A DNA stretch of 35,169 nt. Source: Phycisphaerae bacterium. GTDB taxonomy: Bacteria > Chloroflexota > Anaerolineae > 4572-78 > J111. A program made the translations under genes and the position numbers. The stretch covers positions 1 through 35,169 of the forward strand of contig JANQQF010000057.1 in assembly GCA_028285035.1 (NCBI GenBank). Direction: 5' to 3'. Below the pieces are notes generated by a model. The model was not told where the DNA came from. It did not search any database and saw nothing but the letters and a program-made list of their open reading frames with translations. This document shows positions 29,774-35,169 of this stretch, piece by piece; the first letter of the stretch is position 1, and each line of letters starts with the position of its first letter.

Positions 29774-31612
29774 TTAAGCAGGTGTAGGGGTTGGGGTGCC
29801 AGTTGGGGGAGGAGTCTCTGTTGGATTGGGAGTGGGAGTTCTTGTTGGAGTGCCAGTTGAGGTTGGGAGAGGAGTCTCTGTTGGATTGGGAGTGGGAGTT
29901 CTTGTTGGAGTGCCAGTTGAGGTGGGAGTCCCTGTTGGGGTGCCAGTTGGGGTTGGGGTGGGAGTCTCTGTTGGGTTGGCAGAGGTTGAGGTGGGAGTCC
30001 CTGTTGCAGTGCTAGTTGGGGTTGGTTTCGGAGTGGAGATTGATGTTGGGGTGTTAGTTGATGTTGGCGTTGAGGTAGCAATTGGCATTGAGGTTGAGAT
30101 AGGAGTACCAGTTGAGGTGCTAGTTGATGTTGGTTGCGGGGTGGAAATTGGCGTTGAGGAAGAAGTTGTAGGCGTTGGTTGTTCCGAAGTAGGGGATGGA
30201 TCAATAGATGTTTCTAGCGTGGGTGGCGGGGTGGCGGCTGGTGTCGATGCCACACGGGTAGCTTCTTCGATCTCAATCTCAACAATTGCTGTCTCTTCCG
30301 CAGCAATAGCTGTTGGTTCAATCTCTCGGGCACGTTCCTTCGCACTTTCCACGACTACCTCCACACTACTCTCTAATTCTGTCAAATTTGCTGGTACATC
30401 GGCGCGTACATTTTGTAATCCCAGCCGAATAATATCATTTTTGAATGCAGCAACAACTGTTTCTTCGATGTTTTCATCAGCCAAAACGATTAGCTCCGCC
30501 TGAACTCCAATTGAACCAAAGGATTTTTCAAAAAGCTCAAGAAGTGGTTGCCACTCGTCATCAGAATTGCAGCTATCGCCTCCACCTGTGATGATAAAGA
30601 TCGTTTTCTCCATACCAGACGGCTGATCAAGTAATTCGTCCTGTGCCAGAGCTAAAGCTTGGGTAAGAGAGGCTTCACCTCCAGGTTTTAGATTCTTAAT
30701 TTGGTCAATGACTGTCTGTTTTTGATCAAGCCCCAGAGGGACAAGCAATTTATTAAGATCATCACAGGTTTGGGTACTCCCAGGCTGATCTCCCCCTAAT
30801 ACAATAAGTCCATAGTTAGATCGAGAGGGTAAATGAGTGGTTAGGCTATTAAGGACAGAATCTTGAGCAGAGACCCATTTAGTTTTATTACCTTCAAAAC
30901 TTGCTGCCATCCGGCTGGAAGCATCAAGAATAATGAGGTAGAATATCTTGGCCGCCTCAGGCAAAGGCGTTGGGGTAAGAGTCCGAGTGGGAGGAATTGT
31001 GGATATTGAGGTAGGTGTAGGTGTTGCGGGGTTAGCCACAAAGCTAACATTAGGAGGGACATTCTCTATAGTGCTTTCTAGAACCCAGCCTTTAATCCCG
31101 GCTGTGGTCTTTACATGGAGCCATCTTGAATTCTTAATACGTCCAAGTACCTCGACTTCTTGCCCTCTTGACAACCTCCCAACTGCCTTACTTTGATGAT
31201 CAGGATAAAACAATAACGGGGTTCCTCTCGCTACAGATGCATACTCTGGAGCATCAATGATACGGAGAGAATTGAGCCAAACAATAACGGCAACAACGAT
31301 ACAAATTAAAACTACACTTATAACTACACCGATACCAGCCACGCCAATTATCATACGAATCCAGGCAGATAATGTACTTTTTTTGAGGGCTTGTTGAAAG
31401 ACATCCACATCTACCTGTCTGGTTACGGTAATCACATTGCCATCACCAGTAACAATAACATTGTTGCTAGCTCCTCTGCTGAGATTCATCGCGTCATTGC
31501 CACTGACAAAGGAAACTTGTCGATTATGTAACGCTCGGCGTATAACTCTAATATCGGTAGCCGTGGCCTGATTCCGGCTCATTCGCATTAAGGCTTGTTG
31601 GAGGCGATTCAT
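29774..31612 (-). CDS. membrane protein with EAD-like N-terminus, TM, SH3b, vWA-like domain and Pro/Thr/Ser tail
   Basis: The protein has 612 residues from the ATG at 31612. The open frame reaches 31741, but that part overlaps the upstream gene. Residues 1-65 form a short helical domain followed by [19 protein letters not shown], a motif I associate with effector-associated N-termini in NACHT, TIR and protease proteins. A TM helix lies at 85-113, SH3b at about 121-183 and a vWA-like domain at 223-425. The metal site looks degraded: DASSR (230-234) instead of DxSxS, and ITGGGDSC where TDG is usual. Residues 450-612 are Pro/Thr/Ser repeats that may span the cell wall. The partner gene ends 32 nt upstream. 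A sensor or surface-scaffold role is inference. Confidence 0.7.
   Translation of the reverse strand: MNRLQQALMRMSRNQATATDIRVIRRALHNRQVSFVSGNDAMNLSRGASNNVIVTGDGNVITVTRQVDVDVFQQALKKSTLSAWIRMIIGVAGIGVVISVVLICIVVAVIVWLNSLRIIDAPEYASVARGTPLLFYPDHQSKAVGRLSRGQEVEVLGRIKNSRWLHVKTTAGIKGWVLESTIENVPPNVSFVANPATPTPTSISTIPPTRTLTPTPLPEAAKIFYLIILDASSRMAASFEGNKTKWVSAQDSVLNSLTTHLPSRSNYGLIVLGGDQPGSTQTCDDLNKLLVPLGLDQKQTVIDQIKNLKPGGEASLTQALALAQDELLDQPSGMEKTIFIITGGGDSCNSDDEWQPLLELFEKSFGSIGVQAELIVLADENIEETVVAAFKNDIIRLGLQNVRADVPANLTELESSVEVVVESAKERAREIEPTAIAAEETAIVEIEIEEATRVASTPAATPPPTLETSIDPSPTSEQPTPTTSSSTPISTPQPTSTSTSTGTPISTSMPIATSTPTSTNTPTSISTPKPTPTSTATGTPTSTSANPTETPTPTPTGTPTGTPTSTGTPTRTPTPNPTETPLPTSTGTPTRTPTPNPTETPPPTGTPTPTPA
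29809..29923. repeat. 60-bp tandem repeat in the Pro/Thr-rich tail
   Basis: Positions 29809-29863 and 29869-29923 are identical over 55 bp, a 60-bp period that encodes a 20-residue repeat. Less perfect copies continue to about 30130. Perfect identity at the DNA level points to recent duplication and likely length variation between strains. Confidence 0.85.
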
Positions 31613-31644
31613 TGGATATCTCTCTACATTGTCTTGCCAAATAC

Positions 31645-32154
31645 TTAATAAAGTAAGATGTAAATAACCACGGCTAGAAAAATTATCAGAAGGACTCCAC
31701 CGCCCATCACTCCCACAAGTATAAATATCCATCGAACCCAAACAGATTGCGTGATGCGGGCAGAATTCAGTTGAATTTCATCGGCTTGTGGATTGTCAAC
31801 CTTAACCTCATTATTGTTACCGGTAACAACTACATTACGAGAGGCATTAGGTTCAAAATTTACATATCCCTTATCTATACTATCAGTAGTACTTACCAAT
31901 GTTTCTCTGTCAGCGGGGTTAATCTCAGATTGAGGTTTCTGTAAAGAAGCACCATCTTGTAATAACTCAATTTGATCCTCTACCCCCTGCTCTAATGCAG
32001 TTTGAAGTACCTCGATTTTGTCATCTAAATCTTCTATCTCTGTAAGAACCGATACTGGTACCTCCAGTCCATATTGTGCCTCTTTTTCCTTCAATTTTTG
32101 GCGGCGACGGTTATACTGACTTATTAGCCTTTCAAGGTCGTTTTTACGTGACAA
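31645..32154 (-). CDS. small membrane protein with EAD-like coiled coil and NVVVTGNNN motif
   Basis: This 169-residue protein starts at a TTG (32154). No earlier ATG exists in frame, and GGGG lies 7 nt upstream. Residues 4-55 (DLERLISQYNRRRQKLKEKE, then YGLEVPVSVLTEIEDLDDKI) match a short helical effector-associated domain that I recall in front of TIR, NACHT or CHAT effectors in Chloroflexota and Cyanobacteria. Then come PNASRNVVVTGNNNEVKV (about 105-122) and one C-terminal TM helix (142-168). No effector domain is present, so it may be an adaptor. The next gene shares the TGxxN motif and a TM, so the two products may interact. Confidence 0.65.
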   Translation of the reverse strand: MSRKNDLERLISQYNRRRQKLKEKEAQYGLEVPVSVLTEIEDLDDKIEVLQTALEQGVEDQIELLQDGASLQKPQSEINPADRETLVSTTDSIDKGYVNFEPNASRNVVVTGNNNEVKVDNPQADEIQLNSARITQSVWVRWIFILVGVMGGGVLLIIFLAVVIYILLY

Positions 32155-32467
32155 GGTCTTACCCCTGATATTTGTGTTGTATATTTATGCCAAATATGGC
32201 TTTGAATTTGGGTAACAGTAATTTTATACAAAGTATTGGGGCAAGAAATAATAGAAGTTATCTATCTGAAACGGCCTAACAAAGGGAGTTGATGTGGAAG
32301 AGTAAAAAGGGTTTGGGCAAGACCAAGGCGTCAGCCCTACAAAATAATATGAAGCTCAGTCATAATTCACCCCATAAGTTTTATTGAACTAAGCCAAGCA
32401 CAATCATTTGTTTTAAGAGAGTACGGATCAAAAAACGGTCGATAAATTTAAGGTGAATGATCATCGT

Positions 32468-32541
32468 CGGATAGCTTTAGGTTATTGAGTTTCTTGAAGG
32501 CAAAATCAACCTTAATAATTGTGTCATTAGATAGCTATCCG
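32468..32541. repeat. 9-bp inverted repeat around a 56-nt centre
   Basis: CGGATAGCT (32468-32476) and AGCTATCCG (32533-32541) are perfect arms. The right one overlaps the local palindrome GATAGCTATC (32530-32539). Confidence 0.5.
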
Positions 32542-32631
32542 CCAAGCGATTGAAATTATAGTGGACAGAGTCATTATAAACTCAGTTCCTTAAATTGTCT
32601 ATTTTAAGTTTTACTAAAAATTTTTAAGAGA

Positions 32632-32717
32632 TACTGACCCAGACATAGAAAACTAAACAAAATTACTTGTTTCATGAACCATCAGGAAAAGTTTAGAAAG
32701 TTATGACTGGGTCAGTA
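32632..32717. repeat. 27-bp imperfect inverted repeat, MITE-like or structured RNA
   Basis: Arms 32632-32658 and 32691-32717 share TACTGACCCAG exactly (11 bp), then CATA and CTAAAC with mismatches between, around a 32-nt centre. AT-rich flanks with TTAAGTTTT on each side (32604 and 32719) hint at an element end. No transposase gene is near. Confidence 0.55.
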
Positions 32718-32859
32718 ATTAAGTTTTCCTAATACTCTGCAAGGACCGATAATGATGGAACTGTAGAATCACAAACAAATAGGCTATACCACGATGATTT
32801 ATCTCCACATCATTTAAAGTGGGGCTGATCGTACATAATCCTTTGGATCAATAACCTGA

Positions 32860-33897
32860 TTACCGCCCCTTACGAAACGAGCTGTGCGGCGCTCCACTAA
32901 AGCAGCCGAGGATGTAGGGGTAATCATCCGTGACGTAATAGCCGTACACCCCATCGATGGTCATTCCGTTGCAGGCATCCAAATCACCCGATCCAGCGAC
33001 ATATTCGTAATCATCAATGAAGGTACCATCATAGGTGCCACCAGGACTGCCATTGCTCGTGGGGCGGGTCCCTTCGCGCAATTGATAGCTGGATTTGGCC
33101 TTTCGAACGGTGCCATTGTCATCAAAGTATGAGCCAAAAATGGGAAAGCCGTCGGCGGCAAAGCCGATCACAGGGGAGGGGGTTGAGGCATCAGTATCAT
33201 CAAACAGGGCGTTGGGATTCCCGTGATAATGATACAGACCATTCGGCTGAGTGTGGGCGTTGTGTGAGTCAGTGCCAAAGTTAACCAGTGGGGACATCGG
33301 ATTGTATCGCCAGGGGGTGTTCATATCATTACAGCCAATTCGGCCATCACCCACCCCAAAACAGCCCGCCGCTAGTACGTCTACCTTGACCCCATTGAGC
33401 ATAATTGCATTGTCATAGCGTAAACTCAAAGCCGTCGGATTAGCATTCTTTTGCGGATTGGTGGTCACGGTGAAGGACTGATTCTGCTCCCGGACGCCGT
33501 TTCTAAACCCTTGGGCATCATTAAAGTTGTGGTTTGGAATGGCATTGGAAGTGAAGCGACAAGTATCATTATTAACCTGGATTGACAGTGAGCCTCGATA
33601 AACCTGATTGTTCGCAACATCATGGGCGTCCCAAGTAGAGGAGTTAACATAATCGACACAGCTAACCATTGCAATCGAATTTTGGTTGAGTGATTGTTCA
33701 GATGCAGTTTCCGGGAGCAATCTAATATCTTGATCTTGATTTTCAGTAGATTGTTGGTCAATTTCCTGTTGATGAGGGGGCGGTTGACCGCGACGGGGGG
33801 GTGGCGGGCCAAAACAAGCAGTGAGTACAATAGATATCATAAATAGGGGCACTATCAAACTACTTCCAGAGAACATCTTTACACATCTCCATATCAT
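32860..33897 (-). CDS. YHYH-domain lipoprotein
   Basis: This 345-residue exported protein has a signal peptide that ends in the lipobox LTAC (about 25-28), so it is likely a lipoprotein. A Pro/Gln-rich linker follows. The YHYH domain covers about residues 75-345 and shows GLYHYHGNP, then VIGFAADGFPIFGSYFDDNG, the two signatures of this family, with Cys pairs that may form disulfides. Its biochemical role is unknown. Two starts are possible. The ATG at 33897 gives a positive N-region (MIWRCVK). The ATG at 33876 has a GGAG 10 nt upstream. It is the last gene before the CRISPR array. Confidence 0.85.
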   Translation of the reverse strand: MIWRCVKMFSGSSLIVPLFMISIVLTACFGPPPPRRGQPPPHQQEIDQQSTENQDQDIRLLPETASEQSLNQNSIAMVSCVDYVNSSTWDAHDVANNQVYRGSLSIQVNNDTCRFTSNAIPNHNFNDAQGFRNGVREQNQSFTVTTNPQKNANPTALSLRYDNAIMLNGVKVDVLAAGCFGVGDGRIGCNDMNTPWRYNPMSPLVNFGTDSHNAHTQPNGLYHYHGNPNALFDDTDASTPSPVIGFAADGFPIFGSYFDDNGTVRKAKSSYQLREGTRPTSNGSPGGTYDGTFIDDYEYVAGSGDLDACNGMTIDGVYGYYVTDDYPYILGCFSGAPHSSFRKGR

Positions 33898-34016
33898 TAC
33901 TTTTTGCAAATCATTTGATACATATATTGTACCAGATCATTCTTCTAAGCGGAGTTGTGCAATTCAAATTGGCTCAGTCAACAAAATTATTTTTTTACCC
34001 ATCTGCAATAGTTTGT

Positions 34017-34841
34017 TGGTTCACCCCCACGGGTGTGGGGAATACATCAAAAAGTGTATAATCCATTTTTTAATTGACGGTTCACCCCCACGGGTGTGGG
34101 GAATACGGATAGGTTTGATTTTGCAGGCGTTGATACCACAGTTCACCCCCACGGGTGTGGGGAATACGCCGGGCCTCGCTGCTGGGTCCACGGCTTAAAA
34201 CGGTTCACCCCCACGGGTGTGGGGAATACTCATCGACCGTATCATCCTGAACAGCGTTAGCCCGGTTCACCCCCACGGGTGTGGGGAATACATCAGTGGG
34301 CTGATACTTACCTGTCTCCAAGTCGGTTCACCCCCACGGGTGTGGGGAATACGTGCTGATCCTTCATCGTATTGGCATTGGTAACGGTTCACCCCCACGG
34401 GTGTGGGGAATACGATGTTTGGTTTGATCTGGTATCTGTGGATGTTCGGTTCACCCCCACGGGTGTGGGGAATACTATGGTATTTGGTTGAACTGAATTC
34501 CTCAACGCGGTTCACCCCCACGGGTGTGGGGAATACCGGGTGGCGGACGGATATTCAGCGCCTATCACCGGTTCACCCCCACGGGTGTGGGGAATACTCG
34601 ATTTTGCGTTAGATGATATGTCGTCTAATCGGTTCACCCCCACGGGTGTGGGGAATACATTATGGCGGTGCTAAGTGGCTGAGATAACGACGGTTCACCC
34701 CCACGGGTGTGGGGAATACAAGATGAGAAGCACTAACACCTTTAGCACCAACGGTTCACCCCCACGGGTGTGGGGAATACGCAATGGCCTTATGGCGAGA
34801 AACGGGTGGTGGTGGTTCACCCCCACGGGTGTGGGGAATAC
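34017..34841 (-). CRISPR. CRISPR array, type I-E-like, 14 repeats and 13 spacers
   Basis: Fourteen 29-bp repeats start at 34017, 34078, 34139, 34201, 34263, 34324, 34385, 34447, 34508, 34569, 34630, 34691, 34752 and 34813. Spacers are 32 nt, with three of 33 nt (34168-34200, 34230-34262, 34414-34446). On the minus strand the repeat begins GTATTCCCCACACCC and ends GGGGGTGAACCG, the I-E pattern with a 7-bp hairpin (CCCCACA...TGGGGG region). Repeats are near identical. The third (34139) has one internal change, and the first and last differ at base 29 only. Orientation and a promoter at 34903-34932 put the leader on the right. No cas gene is in the window, and no spacer matches the rest of the window by eye. 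Confidence 0.98.
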
Positions 34842-34960
34842 ACTAAAGGATAAATGCTTTAATTTCACCAAATAATAATGGTCGCCTGAGCAACTCATCT
34901 AAATTTTAATAGGTTGGGTAACAATCTGTCAAATTTTTGTACTTTTTTAAGGGTTCGTCA
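34842..34960 (-). promoter_or_regulatory. CRISPR leader with promoter
   Basis: The AT-rich DNA abutting the last repeat on its leader side contains, on the minus strand, a perfect TTGACA (34932-34927), an 18-bp spacer and TAAAAT (34908-34903). Transcription would start about 54 nt before the first transcribed repeat. This agrees with the repeat orientation. Confidence 0.75.
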
Positions 34961-35169
34961 AAACTACCCCTTGACTGTAGGATAGGGGGTATTGTTTAGG
35001 CTGGCCCCAACGCAGAACATTAAACGTGTTCCGCAATAAGGTTTAGAGATCAGATGTTCCGGTTTTACAGCGAATTTGAGGATTTACCGAAGATTTTCAT
35101 TCGATTCATCCCTCAATTTGCTGTTAAATCAGGGTAGTCTGATATGATTACTTATTCAGGAACAACTCT
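34961..35169. repeat. imperfect inverted repeats right of the CRISPR leader
   Basis: No gene is seen. TACCCC (34965-34970) can pair with GGGGTA (about 34986-34991). A longer imperfect pair is TTTTACAGCGAATTTGAGG (35063-35081) with CCTCAATTTGCTGTTAAA (35111-35128). These may mark a terminator of a gene to the right or an element end. Confidence 0.4.

Larger units (their letters stand above)
32155..32859. other. 705-nt gene-free region with two inverted repeats
   Basis: No frame of useful length is present on either strand. The region is AT-rich and holds two marked inverted repeats (listed separately). The promoter for the EAD-like pair should lie near its left side, but I cannot name one with confidence. 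Confidence 0.6.

Noticed and set aside
29796..30503. 235-codon plus-strand frame of Val/Gly repeats
   Set aside because: It is the mirror of the Pro/Thr/Ser repeat tail on the minus strand and has no start context.
31613..31741. N-terminal extension of the vWA protein
   Set aside because: It overlaps the 3' end of the EAD-like gene in another frame; the residues look random, whereas [11 protein letters not shown] at 31612 starts a family-like domain.
34267..34898. Several frames of 60-85 codons containing repeated HTRGGEP or PHGCGEY
   Set aside because: They are translations of CRISPR repeats, not genes.

Overview
The window looks like chromosomal DNA of a Chloroflexota bacterium, probably near the Anaerolineae/Caldilineae side. 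The basis is inference from gene content: GT-C membrane proteins with C-terminal beta modules, short proteins with an N-terminal 'IVTGDGN' motif, a LysM-fused substrate-binding protein, and many intergenic palindromes built of repeated short words. No rRNA or tRNA gene, complete insertion sequence or plasmid function was seen. GC content appears moderate.

Region 1 (1-8323, minus strand). After the start of a truncated PD40/TolB-like beta-propeller gene comes a six-gene transport operon, read right to left: livG, a long-chain acyl-CoA synthetase, livH, livM, a LysM-fused substrate-binding protein and livF. The ligase overlaps livH by 4 nt, so import and CoA activation of the same hydrophobic acid is a reasonable guess. 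A promoter and a leader hairpin lie upstream of livG.

Region 2 (8368-12755). A divergent HxlR regulator faces a DJ-1/PfpI (Hsp31-like) protein and an MFS exporter, which looks like an electrophile-stress module. A tandem-GAF class III adenylate cyclase follows. Its Shine-Dalgarno sequence and start codon lie inside one arm of a 17-bp inverted repeat.

Region 3 (12996-18674). A minus-strand operon encodes an AlkB-type dioxygenase, a GMC oxidoreductase with a Cys-rich motif, its small partner subunit and an R2K-type ATP-grasp enzyme. Divergent from it is a textbook MerR promoter (19-bp spacer with a central palindrome), then an SRPBCC protein, a MerR/GyrI-type regulator and a BltD-like acetyltransferase.

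Region 4 (18841-29681). This holds a small membrane protein, pyrG with a promoter and intrinsic terminator in its leader (attenuator-like), and a xanthine-dehydrogenase-type molybdoenzyme. The fused ferredoxin-type domain of that enzyme has lost all eight cluster cysteines. Two tandem GT-C membrane proteins follow, with palindromic elements inserted in frame in their loops.

Region 5 (29774-35169). A pair of membrane proteins resembles parts of bacterial conflict or signalling systems: one has an EAD-like coiled coil plus TM, the other an EAD-like N-terminus, TM, SH3b and vWA. A YHYH lipoprotein comes next, then a type I-E-like CRISPR array of 14 repeats and 13 spacers read on the minus strand, with a leader promoter on its right. 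No cas gene lies in the window.
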